The notes under the pieces: model-generated
The model's database searches: none
Told to the model about the DNA's origin: nothing
The model's input: only the letters and a program-made list of their open reading frames with translations
From: an uncultured Phascolarctobacterium sp.
GTDB lineage: Bacteria > Bacillota > Negativicutes > Acidaminococcales > Acidaminococcaceae
Length of the DNA: 14,669 bases
Direction: 5' to 3'
NCBI GenBank assembly: GCA_949287345.1
Contig: CASEGD010000008.1
Coordinates: forward strand, 1 to 14,669
Program-made: the position numbers and the translations under genes
In this document: piece after piece, positions 1-6,253 of the stretch
Layout of the letters: each line of letters starts with the position of its first letter
How positions within the stretch are numbered: the stretch's first letter is position 1

Positions 1-516
1 AAAGGCCAGCGCCAAAGAACCGATACTCAAGCTGGCGAGCAGGCCGCTCATATCGTAGTTCCATTCTTTGGCAACCATCAGCGTGGCGATAACGGCCAGC
101 AAAATACGCATCATAGTGGAAAGAATGTTAGCCAGTGATTCTTCAATGTGGATATCGGCGCGCGTTAAAAGGCGCAGCGCAAAACCATGCGTAATATCAC
201 TGATGTTGAAAATACCCCAGAAAATGCAGATGATAAAGCTGCTGCGCAAAAGCCTGTCAATCGATGGGTGGTCGGTAACGAAGGTGATGGGCGAGCAGTT
301 CAGCGCCGCATAAACGCCGAGGATGAACAAATAAATGTGAATCGGCTTGGCGAAAGCGTCTAAAATATCGCCGCCGTATTCAAACGACATTTTGTTGTTT
401 AAAAGCATTAAAAAGCGCAGTATCACCGTGCGGTAAATATAGCGCACCAGCATAAAGCCGCAGAAAACCATAACCGGTTTTGCCCACGGCGTTAACATTT
501 CAATAATCTGTTCCAT
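1..516 (-). CDS. MscS-family mechanosensitive ion channel, N-terminal 172 residues (cut by window edge)
   Basis: Reading the minus strand from the ATG at 516-514 gives 172 uninterrupted codons to the window edge; the rest of the gene lies outside. The protein starts MEQIIEMLTPWAK and has three or four hydrophobic stretches, at about residues 14-30, 60-73, 92-105 and 132-148. It ends in MSGLLASLSIGSLALAF (156-172), which matches the start of the pore-lining TM3 helix of MscS proteins, with its small-residue Gly/Ala/Ser pattern. The known family role is a membrane channel that opens under hypo-osmotic shock to release solutes. An AAGGAGC ribosome binding site (minus, 521-527) fixes the start. 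It is transcribed divergently from the DUF456 gene. The cytoplasmic beta and C-terminal domains are not visible, so the subfamily cannot be named. Confidence 0.85.
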   Translation of the reverse strand, partial: MEQIIEMLTPWAKPVMVFCGFMLVRYIYRTVILRFLMLLNNKMSFEYGGDILDAFAKPIHIYLFILGVYAALNCSPITFVTDHPSIDRLLRSSFIICIFWGIFNISDITHGFALRLLTRADIHIEESLANILSTMMRILLAVIATLMVAKEWNYDMSGLLASLSIGSLALAF

Positions 517-536
517 ACAAGCTCCTTAAAAGATTT

Positions 537-542
537 ATTATA
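537..542 (-). promoter_or_regulatory. Candidate -10 box for the MscS-family gene
   Basis: A perfect TATAAT on the minus strand lies about 20 nt upstream of the start codon at 516. I see no convincing -35 hexamer at the expected distance, so this rests on the -10 match and its position only. Confidence 0.35.
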
Positions 543-612
543 AACATTTTAACATTTTGACGGCTTAAAAACAATAATTCACAAAACTTACAAGATAATA
601 CGCCGCGGTTTG

Positions 613-621
613 TGTTATAAT
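613..621 (+). promoter_or_regulatory. Extended -10 promoter of the DUF456-VOC-dehydrogenase operon
   Basis: TG-T-TATAAT (613-621) is an extended -10 element with a perfect hexamer. The -35 region is weak, as is common for extended -10 promoters. The predicted transcript would start near 628 and leave a leader of about 25 nt before the ATG at 653. Confidence 0.6.
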
Positions 622-652
622 ATTGTCAGCGATTAACATAAGGAGGCAGGTT

Positions 653-1165
653 ATGGAATATTTCTTGGAAGCATTAGCAGCAGCCCTGATTGTAATTGTC
701 GGACCGCTGTTGACTTTGGTGGGATTGCCTGGCAACACGCTGATGCTTTTGGCGGGGGTAGGATTTGCCTGTTTTGACGAAGCAAAATATTTTGACGGGC
801 GCATTTTATCCGCGCTGGTGCTGATTTATGTTTTTGGTGAATTATGGGAGTTTGTAGTATCGTTTTTCGGCATCCGCAGGCATAAACTGCCGTGGAGCGT
901 GGTCGGGCTGATTGGCATCGGCACCTTCATCGGCGCGGTGCTCGGCACGGGCGTGTTCCCGGTGTTCGGCAGCGTGCTGGGCGGCGCAATGGGCTCGTTT
1001 GTTATGGCGTTTGTGTATGAATATTCGCAAACCATGGATTGCGACGACGCTTTTGAGCTGGCGTGGAAGGCTGCCAAGCTGCAATTTATTGCCATTGTGG
1101 GCAAGGTTGTTGCCGCAGCGGCGATGGCGATTCTGCTTGTTAAGCAAATCTTTTTGAATACATAA
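653..1165 (+). CDS. DUF456-family integral membrane protein
   Basis: This 170-aa protein is almost entirely hydrophobic. Membrane segments lie at about residues 5-38 (a hairpin with LVGLPGNTL in the turn), 50-72, 82-100, 103-122 and 145-165. The PG turn followed by a glycine-rich pair of helices (GLIGIGTFIGAVLG, then FGSVLGGAMGSF) is the pattern of DUF456 proteins, a small bacterial membrane family of unknown function. The ATG at 653 is chosen because AGGAGG sits at 641-646 with 6-nt spacing; an in-frame TTG at 623 lies upstream of that site and overlaps the promoter. It is the first gene of a probable operon, 10 bp ahead of the VOC gene. The family call is by recognition; no substrate or activity can be assigned. 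Confidence 0.75.
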   Translation: MEYFLEALAAALIVIVGPLLTLVGLPGNTLMLLAGVGFACFDEAKYFDGRILSALVLIYVFGELWEFVVSFFGIRRHKLPWSVVGLIGIGTFIGAVLGTGVFPVFGSVLGGAMGSFVMAFVYEYSQTMDCDDAFELAWKAAKLQFIAIVGKVVAAAAMAILLVKQIFLNT

Positions 1166-1175
1166 GGAGGAAAGC

Positions 1176-1565
1176 ATGGATAAGTTGAAATTTAAATTCG
1201 TACACAACAATTTTAATGTGCTCGAACTGGGAAGAAGCATGTATTTTTACGAAGAAGCGCTTGGCTTGAAGGAAGTAAGGCGCATCACTGCTGAAGACGG
1301 CAGCTTTATTTTAGTATATCTCGGCGACGGCGAAACCAATTTTGAACTGGAGCTTACCTGGCTGCGCGACTGCAAAGAGCCTTACAACCTTGGCGACAAT
1401 GAATTTCATCTGGCATTTATGGCCAAAGATTATGAAGCAGCGCACGCCAAACACAAAGAAATGGGCTGCGTAGTTTACGAAAACGAAAAAATGGGCATTT
1501 ATTTCATCGCTGATCCTGATGGGTACTGGATTGAGATTTTGCCGCCGCTGCCTTTAAGAAAATAA
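1176..1565 (+). CDS. Glyoxalase I-like VOC-family metalloenzyme
   Basis: This 129-aa protein has a single vicinal-oxygen-chelate fold made of two beta-alpha-beta-beta-beta modules. Aligned by eye with E. coli GloA, all four metal ligands are present: His10 (VHNN), Glu59 (FELELTW), His78 (FHLAF) and Glu120 (DGYWIEIL). The DPDGYWIE block near the C-terminus is a hallmark of lactoylglutathione lyases. The family role would be isomerisation of the methylglyoxal-thiol hemithioacetal to a lactoyl thioester. Many Bacillota lack glutathione, so the thiol, or even the substrate, may differ. AAGGAGG (1164-1170) overlaps the upstream stop codon with 5-nt spacing to the ATG, pointing to co-expression with the DUF456 gene and the dehydrogenase. 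The fold is very secure; the exact reaction is less so. Confidence 0.85.
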   Translation: MDKLKFKFVHNNFNVLELGRSMYFYEEALGLKEVRRITAEDGSFILVYLGDGETNFELELTWLRDCKEPYNLGDNEFHLAFMAKDYEAAHAKHKEMGCVVYENEKMGIYFIADPDGYWIEILPPLPLRK

Positions 1566-1577
1566 GGATGTGAAAAT

Positions 1578-2546
1578 ATGGCAGATTTAAAACATATGAC
1601 GGTAGTTACCAGCGGCAAGCTGCGCCAAACGGCGTACGACCTGCTGGATACCGAAACCAATCTGCTGGCATGGAAAGAAGGCGGGCGCACACCGGCGGAT
1701 ATTTTTGACGGTTGGCTGGCGCAGGCCGACGCTTTGTATTCCATTGGCAACATAAAAATTAATGACGAGCTTCTGGCAAAAGCGCCTAAATTAAAGGTTA
1801 TTGCACAGGCTTCCGTCGGTTACGACAACATCGACGTCGCTGCCTGCCATGCGCGCGGCATTAAGGTTGGCAACACACCCCGTGTGCTTTCTCCCGCCGT
1901 GGCGGATTTAGCTTACGGGCTGATTATTGACAGCGCCCGCAAAATTGCACGCGGTTGGCAGCATGTGGAAAGCGGCAAATGGGGCGAGCGCAAAGGGCTT
2001 GGGTTTGGCGTAGATTTAGCCGGCAAGACGTTGGGCATCGTCGGTATGGGCGATATCGGCAGCAGGGTTGTTAAGCGTGCTTTGGCAAGCGATATGCGAG
2101 TTATTTACCACAACCGCCACCGCCGTACGGACGACGCAGCTTTGGGCGCAAGCTATGTAAGTTTTGACGAGCTGTTAAAGACGGCGGATTTTATACTTGT
2201 AACCGTGCCGCTGACAGTGGAAACAAAGGGAATGTTCGGCAAAGCACAGTTTGACGCTATGAAGCAGGGCGTCCGTTTTATTAACATTGCCCGCGGCAAA
2301 ATTGTGGATACGGACGCGCTGTATGAAGCGCTGGCAAGCAAAAAAGTTGCTTACGCCGCGCTGGATGTTACCGATCCGGAACCTCTGCCCGGCGACCATA
2401 AGCTGCTGACGCTTGACAACATTACCGTAACTCCGCACATTGCCACATCAACCGTGGAAACGCGCGATGCTATGGCAAAACTTGCAGCGGAAAATATTAT
2501 TGCAGGCTTAAAAGGCGAACCTTTGCCTGCGGAAGTAAAAGGATAA
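1578..2546 (+). CDS. D-isomer-specific 2-hydroxyacid dehydrogenase (glyoxylate/hydroxypyruvate reductase-like)
   Basis: This 322-aa cytosolic NAD(P)H-dependent reductase has full family length. An outer substrate domain surrounds a Rossmann domain with GMGDIG at 156-161. The catalytic triad is visible: Arg239 in NIARGKIVD, Glu268 in DVTDPEP and His287 in TPHIATST. The basic stretch NRHRR (179-183) after the second Rossmann strand is typical of NADP(H)-preferring members. The conserved SVGYDNID substrate loop lies at 79-86. The family reduces 2-oxo acids such as glyoxylate, hydroxypyruvate or pyruvate to D-2-hydroxyacids; the substrate cannot be decided here. It starts 12 bp after the VOC gene with AAGGA at 1564-1568, so it is the last gene of the operon. 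A strong hairpin terminator follows. Confidence 0.9.
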   Translation: MADLKHMTVVTSGKLRQTAYDLLDTETNLLAWKEGGRTPADIFDGWLAQADALYSIGNIKINDELLAKAPKLKVIAQASVGYDNIDVAACHARGIKVGNTPRVLSPAVADLAYGLIIDSARKIARGWQHVESGKWGERKGLGFGVDLAGKTLGIVGMGDIGSRVVKRALASDMRVIYHNRHRRTDDAALGASYVSFDELLKTADFILVTVPLTVETKGMFGKAQFDAMKQGVRFINIARGKIVDTDALYEALASKKVAYAALDVTDPEPLPGDHKLLTLDNITVTPHIATSTVETRDAMAKLAAENIIAGLKGEPLPAEVKG

Positions 2547-2561
2547 GAGAAAATAGCAATA

Positions 2562-2593
2562 AAAAACGGAGCACAATCATGTGCTCCGTTTTT
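2562..2593. terminator. Bidirectional rho-independent terminator between convergent genes
   Basis: The 8-bp GC-rich stem CGGAGCAC/GTGCTCCG (2567-2574 with 2581-2588) has a 6-nt loop. It is flanked by A5 on the left and T5 on the right, so each strand gives a hairpin followed by a U-run. It can end both the dehydrogenase operon (plus) and the gene at 2605-3648 (minus). Confidence 0.9.
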
Positions 2594-2604
2594 GCTTATC
2601 TAAT

Positions 2605-3648
2605 TTATTTCTCCGGTAAAGCCGTAAGATAATCCAGCGAAGTGCCGTCGTCGAAGGCGACGTTTGTTAAGTAGGCGTTCCATTTAATTTTGCTGAGGTC
2701 GCTGTTGATGACCTGGGCGTCTTCGTTAACGTAGGGATTAAGTTCAAAATCAAATTTGTACAGTTTGTTGGCGCCGTTTTGCAGTACGGAATTGCTGGCA
2801 AAGTTGCCGCTGTAAAAAATCTGGCCGTCGTCGCCGTACAGTTCAAGCACACCGGCAATATAGTTGATGTTTTTGCCCGAGGTATTGGTTAAGGTTACTT
2901 CGCTTTCCAGCATGCGGATAATGGCAGAGTAGTGTACGGAAGTGATTTGCAAAAGCTTTTTATCAAGCTGTACGTTTTGGGCAATCTGTTCGGCAATGGG
3001 TTTGTTAAGTTCTGCTAATTTGTCTTTAACGGCGGCTTCACGCTGCTGCATAAAATCCTGTAAATTGGTTATTTGCAGCAAACGCCACAAGCCGTCATCC
3101 AGCTGCTGCATTTTAATTTTTAAAACAAAATCGCGGTTTAAGCTTTCGTCGTGCAGTTTAATGCCGACAATTGCTGTTTCGCCGTCAACATTGCTGCTTT
3201 CCACGCCATCAAATTTAAGCGCGCCAAAGCCGGTACGGTCTTTCAGGTTGTCTACAATTTCTGCGCCGCTTTCATTGCCGGAGGCAACCTGCTTATGCAC
3301 TTCGGCTTCGTTTTCCGGCTTGTCGCCGTGCATAATGTAGCTGCGGGTTTCGTTTTCCAGCAAGGGCACTGCCAGCCCTTTAATGCCCTTTACAATGGCG
3401 ACAATAATCGGGTTGGCATCCTTATCCGCGCCGAAGGTTACGGCAACCACATCGTCATATGCGTGGCCGTACAGCGTGTCCATATCAACATGTTTTTCAA
3501 AGGTTTTTAAATCGTGCTGGCGGACGGCATCGGCAATCAGCGCAACGGAATGCTGCGGCGATTTAAGCCAGTAAAAAAAGTACCAGCCGCCTGCCAAAAC
3601 CGCAAGCGTCGCCAGTACGGCTACGATTTTTTTAAATTTATCGTTCAA
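2605..3648 (-). CDS. Membrane-anchored hypothetical protein, DUF2939-like N-terminal part
   Basis: This 347-aa protein has a short basic N-terminus (MNDKFKK), one hydrophobic anchor at about residues 8-28 and a large, probably extracytoplasmic, domain. The segment just after the anchor (SPQHSVALIADAVRQHDLKTF, about 30-50) resembles DUF2939-type proteins: a single anchor, then a helix starting near a Pro-x-x-(S/A) turn. The C-terminal 100 residues (VTLTNTSGKNINYIAGVLEL and onward) look like a beta-sandwich of the FxLYD/DUF4352 type. The start is the TTG at 3648-3646, because GGAGGG at 3655-3660 sits 6 nt upstream; an in-frame TTG at 3663 lies before that site and would waste it. It is monocistronic with its own promoter. 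I do not recognise a function. Confidence 0.7.
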   Translation of the reverse strand: MNDKFKKIVAVLATLAVLAGGWYFFYWLKSPQHSVALIADAVRQHDLKTFEKHVDMDTLYGHAYDDVVAVTFGADKDANPIIVAIVKGIKGLAVPLLENETRSYIMHGDKPENEAEVHKQVASGNESGAEIVDNLKDRTGFGALKFDGVESSNVDGETAIVGIKLHDESLNRDFVLKIKMQQLDDGLWRLLQITNLQDFMQQREAAVKDKLAELNKPIAEQIAQNVQLDKKLLQITSVHYSAIIRMLESEVTLTNTSGKNINYIAGVLELYGDDGQIFYSGNFASNSVLQNGANKLYKFDFELNPYVNEDAQVINSDLSKIKWNAYLTNVAFDDGTSLDYLTALPEK

Positions 3649-3687
3649 AGAAGACCCTCCCAAATAAAAAACTTTTTCACTGTCAAT

Positions 3688-3715
3688 ATTATACTACTAA
3701 CGCAGGCTAATGCAA
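3688..3715 (-). promoter_or_regulatory. Sigma-A-type promoter for the membrane-anchored hypothetical gene
   Basis: On the minus strand, TTGCAT (3715-3710) and TATAAT (3693-3688) are separated by 16 nt. The predicted start near 3681 gives a leader of about 33 nt to the TTG at 3648. Confidence 0.65.
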
Positions 3716-3789
3716 TATTTTTGTGCATTTTATCTGCGCCAAAGCGCGAAAAATTATTGTAAAAAGCGTACTGTTTTAAAAAGAGGCAT

Positions 3790-3816
3790 AAAAAAACCGC
3801 AGATTGATTTCTGCGG
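3790..3816 (-). terminator. Rho-independent terminator of tRNA-Pro
   Basis: On the minus strand, the stem CCGCAG/CTGCGG (plus-strand 3797-3802 and 3811-3816) with an 8-nt loop is followed by seven U residues (A3790-A3796 on plus). It lies 14 nt beyond the CCA end of the tRNA. Confidence 0.85.
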
Positions 3817-3829
3817 CTGATTTTTTAAT

Positions 3830-3906
3830 TGGTCGGGGCGGCGAGATTCGAACTCACGGCCTCTTGTACCCGAAACAAGCGCGCTACCAAACTGCGCCAC
3901 GCCCCG
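3830..3906 (-). tRNA. tRNA-Pro, anticodon CGG
   Basis: This 77-nt gene folds into a complete cloverleaf. The acceptor stem is CGGGGCG/CGCCCCG with discriminator A73 and an encoded CCA. The D stem is GCGC/GCGC with an AGTTTGGTA loop, the anticodon stem is CTTGT/ACAAG with loop TTCGGGT, and the T stem is GTGAG/CTCGC with loop TTCGAAT. The anticodon CGG (plus-strand 3872-3870) reads the proline codon CCG. The C1-G72 pair and G37 are usual for bacterial tRNA-Pro. It has its own consensus promoter and terminator. Confidence 0.97.
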
Positions 3907-3935
3907 ACTGGGTGTTACTTACTGCAACAAAATGT

Positions 3936-3964
3936 ATTATAGAGAATTTTTAACGATTTGTCAA
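3936..3964 (-). promoter_or_regulatory. Perfect-consensus promoter for tRNA-Pro
   Basis: On the minus strand, TTGACA (3964-3959) and TATAAT (3941-3936) are separated by exactly 17 nt, so both hexamers and the spacing are ideal. The predicted start near 3929 leaves about 23 nt of 5' leader for RNase P to remove. Confidence 0.9.
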
Positions 3965-3982
3965 CAACTTTTTAAAAATTTT

Positions 3983-4318
3983 TTAACCTTCAACAACAAC
4001 GCGGATGAATTTAACGTTAAATGCTTCGGCGATGTGCTGCAGGCATTCGCGTTCAATATTGGTGCGGTGCAGTTCGCTTTCGGCAACGATTAAAATTCTG
4101 TCGCCGCTGAGGTTAATATTGTGAACCTTGCTGATGAGGCGTTTAAAATCGTCCTGACCGAGCTTTTCCTTTAATTTTGCCAGGCCTTCCATCAGATAAG
4201 GTTTTTCTTTAGACATACGTAATTCCAAAGGCGAAAAGGGAACGGTAACGACTTTGGCATCCCTTGCCAGGACAAAGTCTTCTTCGTGTTCGCCCGGTAC
4301 TACCAGATCATCTCTCAT
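3983..4318 (-). CDS. Small protein with a possible DnaA domain I-like C-terminal half
   Basis: This 111-aa acidic soluble protein starts [15 protein letters not shown] and has no membrane segment. Residues 41-105 are predicted helix-helix-strand-strand-helix. They contain [16 protein letters not shown], then [13 protein letters not shown], then [13 protein letters not shown]. This order and spacing resemble the N-terminal domain of DnaA (DnaA_N), which binds DnaB, DiaA/HobA-type partners or SirA. The first 40 residues match nothing I recognise, and no AAA+ or DNA-binding domain follows. The start is supported by AAAGGAGG at 4333-4326 with 7-nt spacing. It has its own strong promoter back-to-back with that of mscL. 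I see no terminator between its stop and the tRNA-Pro promoter 18 nt away. The gene is secure; the DnaA relationship is an inference by eye. Confidence 0.75.
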   Translation of the reverse strand: MRDDLVVPGEHEEDFVLARDAKVVTVPFSPLELRMSKEKPYLMEGLAKLKEKLGQDDFKRLISKVHNINLSGDRILIVAESELHRTNIERECLQHIAEAFNVKFIRVVVEG

Positions 4319-4349
4319 TGTTCTTCCTCCTTTAGCTTTTACAAACTTA

Positions 4350-4378
4350 ATTATAGTTTATTGCCGTAACAACGTCAA
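4350..4378 (-). promoter_or_regulatory. Promoter of the small DnaA-domain-I-like gene
   Basis: On the minus strand, TTGACG (4378-4373) and TATAAT (4355-4350) are separated by 17 nt, which is one mismatch from consensus. Transcription would start near 4343, just upstream of the ribosome binding site. Confidence 0.8.
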
Positions 4379-4389
4379 GTGTTTCATTC

Positions 4390-4419
4390 TTGACAAAAAC
4401 CATAAATATAATATACAAT
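4390..4419 (+). promoter_or_regulatory. Promoter of mscL
   Basis: A perfect TTGACA (4390-4395) is followed by either TATACA (4412-4417, 16-nt spacer) or TACAAT (4414-4419, 18-nt spacer) in a very AT-rich stretch. The leader to the ATG at 4453 would be about 30 nt. Confidence 0.7.
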
Positions 4420-4452
4420 ATATTATCAAAAATTTAAACAGGAGTTGAAAAA

Positions 4453-4884
4453 ATGAGTTTTTATAACGAGTTTAAGGATTTCGCCGTTCGCGGCAACGTA
4501 CTGGACATGGCAATAGGTGTTGTAATAGGCGGTGCCTTCGGGCAGATTACCACTTCGTTGGTAAACAACGTAATTATGCCGCCGCTGGGCATGATGATTG
4601 GCAAAATTGACTTTTCCAATCTGTTCATCGCGCTGGACGGTAAAGATTACGCTTCCCTGAAAGCAGCAGCCGATGCAGGCGCGCCGGTACTGTCCTACGG
4701 TTTGTTCATCAATACCGTTATTAACTTTTTAATCATCGCATTTTCCGTATTTATTGTAATTAAACAAATCAACCGTTTCCGCCCGAAACCGGCTCCGGAA
4801 CCGGAACCGAGACTGTGCCCGTTCTGCCGTCAGCCGATTGCCGATGACGCAACCCGCTGCCCGCACTGCACTTCCGAACTGTAA
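4453..4884 (+). CDS. mscL: Large-conductance mechanosensitive channel MscL with C-terminal zinc ribbon
   Basis: This 143-aa protein begins with the amphipathic N-terminal helix [22 protein letters not shown]1, at about 17-45, has the glycine-rich gate ([12 protein letters not shown]) and [11 protein letters not shown]2 lies at about 78-104. The family forms a pentameric pore that opens at near-lytic membrane tension. After a proline-rich linker (111-119) the cytoplasmic tail carries CPFC (122-125) and CPHC (136-139), a four-cysteine zinc-ribbon pattern. This tail occurs in other Bacillota MscL proteins and replaces the usual helical C-terminal bundle. AGGAG at 4440-4444 supports the start. 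The gene is monocistronic, with a terminator immediately after it. Confidence 0.96.
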   Translation: MSFYNEFKDFAVRGNVLDMAIGVVIGGAFGQITTSLVNNVIMPPLGMMIGKIDFSNLFIALDGKDYASLKAAADAGAPVLSYGLFINTVINFLIIAFSVFIVIKQINRFRPKPAPEPEPRLCPFCRQPIADDATRCPHCTSEL

Positions 4885-4887
4885 AAT

Positions 4888-4916
4888 TTGCCAATAGTCG
4901 CATTAAGTTGTATAAT
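4888..4916 (+). promoter_or_regulatory. Promoter of tyrS, lying inside the mscL terminator
   Basis: TTGCCA (4888-4893) and TATAAT (4911-4916) are separated by 17 nt. The -10 box sits in the loop of the mscL terminator hairpin, and the predicted start (about 4922-4924) falls just before the descending arm. The tyrS transcript would therefore lack the left arm and escape termination. The leader is only about 40 nt, too short for a T-box. Confidence 0.65.
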
Positions 4917-4943
4917 ACATATTATGGCTTAATGCGATTTTTT
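4898..4943 (+). terminator. Rho-independent terminator of mscL
   Basis: The 10-bp stem TCGCATTAAG/CTTAATGCGA (4898-4907 with 4928-4937) has a 20-nt loop that can itself fold a small ATAAT/ATTAT stem. Six T residues follow at 4938-4943. It begins 14 nt after the mscL stop codon. Confidence 0.75.
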
Positions 4944-4964
4944 ATTTGGACTGGAGGAAGATTG

Positions 4965-6185
4965 ATGTCAGTTTTTGACGTTCTGCAAGAACGCGGCTTT
5001 TTAAAACAAATGTCGCACGAAGAAGAAATCCGTGAACTTCTCGAAAAGGAGAAAATCACTTTTTATATCGGTTTCGACCCGACGGCAGACAGCTTGCATG
5101 TCGGCCATTTTATCGCCCTGATGGCAATGAGCCACATGCAAAAAGCGGGGCACCGCCCGATTGTGCTTTTGGGCGGCGGCACCGGCATGGTTGGCGACCC
5201 GAGCGGCAAGGACGAAATGCGCAAAATGCTGACGCCGGAATTTATTGCGCATAACATTGCCTGCTTTAAAAAGCAGATGAGCCGTTTTATTGATTTTACG
5301 GACGACAAGGCGATTATGGTCAATAACGCCGACTGGCTGCTTGATTTAAACTACATTAAACTGCTGCGCGAAGTGGGCGTGCATTTTTCCGTTAACCGCA
5401 TGCTGACGGCAGAATGCTTTAAAAAACGCCTGGAACGCGGCTTATCCTTCTTTGAATTTAACTATATGATTATGCAGGCGTACGATTTCTGGACGCTGAA
5501 TAAAAAATACGGCTGCGTAATGGAAATGGGCGGCGACGACCAGTGGTCCAACATGCTGGCAGGTGTGGAACTTATCCGCCGCAAGGAGCAGAAACCAGCT
5601 TTTTGCATGACCTGCAAGCTTTTAACTACCAGCGACGGCCGCAAGATGGGCAAAACGGAAAAAGGCGCGCTGTGGCTTGACCCGGAAAAAACCAGCCCGT
5701 ACGATTTTTACCAGTACTGGCGCAATGTTGACGACAGCGACGTGGAAAACTGCCTGGCGCTCTTAACCTTCCTGCCGATGGACGAAGTACGCCGTCTGGG
5801 CAGCCTGAAGGATTCTGCCATTAACGAAGCCAAAAAGGTACTGGCTTATGAAGTTACCAAACTTGTACACGGCGAAGCTGAAGCCGAAAAAGCCAAACAG
5901 GCAGCCGAAGCGCTTTTTGGTGGCGGCGGTGCCATGACCGACGTGCCGACCATTAACCTGACTGCTGAACAGGCAAGCGCCAAGCTGATTGATGTTTTGA
6001 CTGCTGCTAAAGTTTTCAGCAGCAAACGCGAAGCAAGGCAGATGGTGCAGCAGGGCGGACTTTACATCGGAGATACCGCTGTCAGCGATGCTGAAATGCA
6101 GCTGGCACCGGAAATGTTCGACGCTGAAAAGAGCCTGCTTATCCGCAAGGGCAAAAAGAAATACTACCGTTTACTGATTGACTGA
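4965..6185 (+). CDS. tyrS: Tyrosyl-tRNA synthetase
   Basis: This 406-aa class I aminoacyl-tRNA synthetase has normal family length and charges tRNA-Tyr in the cytosol. Visible landmarks are Tyr34 in FYIGFDPT, the HIGH-type motif HVGH (45-48), the tyrosine pocket YMIMQAYD (167-174), GGDDQ (189-193), the KMSKS-type loop KMGKT (227-231), and a C-terminal S4-like RNA-binding domain from about 335 ([19 protein letters not shown]). The ATG at 4965 is chosen because GGAGG at 4953-4957 lies 7 nt upstream. An in-frame TTG at 4908 would place the terminator arm and promoter inside the gene. Its own promoter and terminator make it a single-gene unit. I see no T-box leader, although tyrS is T-box controlled in many Bacillota. 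Confidence 0.97.
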   Translation: MSVFDVLQERGFLKQMSHEEEIRELLEKEKITFYIGFDPTADSLHVGHFIALMAMSHMQKAGHRPIVLLGGGTGMVGDPSGKDEMRKMLTPEFIAHNIACFKKQMSRFIDFTDDKAIMVNNADWLLDLNYIKLLREVGVHFSVNRMLTAECFKKRLERGLSFFEFNYMIMQAYDFWTLNKKYGCVMEMGGDDQWSNMLAGVELIRRKEQKPAFCMTCKLLTTSDGRKMGKTEKGALWLDPEKTSPYDFYQYWRNVDDSDVENCLALLTFLPMDEVRRLGSLKDSAINEAKKVLAYEVTKLVHGEAEAEKAKQAAEALFGGGGAMTDVPTINLTAEQASAKLIDVLTAAKVFSSKREARQMVQQGGLYIGDTAVSDAEMQLAPEMFDAEKSLLIRKGKKKYYRLLID

Positions 6186-6202
6186 TACGGAATAAAACAA
6201 AG

Positions 6203-6235
6203 TTAAGGCTGCCTTAACAAGCAGCCTTAATTTTT
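6203..6235 (+). terminator. Rho-independent terminator of tyrS
   Basis: The perfect 10-bp stem TTAAGGCTGC/GCAGCCTTAA (6203-6212 with 6221-6230) has loop CTTAACAA and is followed by T5. It starts 18 nt after the tyrS stop. Confidence 0.92.
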
Positions 6236-6253
6236 AAAAACTTTGGAGACCTT

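Noticed and set aside
68..313. Plus-strand open frame near the left edge
   Set aside because: The minus strand carries a continuous MscS-type reading frame with conserved pore residues over the same bases.
3649..3829. Small open frame on the plus strand around 3514-3762
   Set aside because: It overlaps the N-terminus and promoter of the minus-strand anchored protein and has no ribosome binding site. The gap is explained by that promoter and the tRNA terminator.
4885..4964. T-box leader upstream of tyrS
   Set aside because: Only 80 bp separate mscL and tyrS and most of that is the mscL terminator. No T-box consensus (the AGGGTGG-type core) or specifier stem is present.
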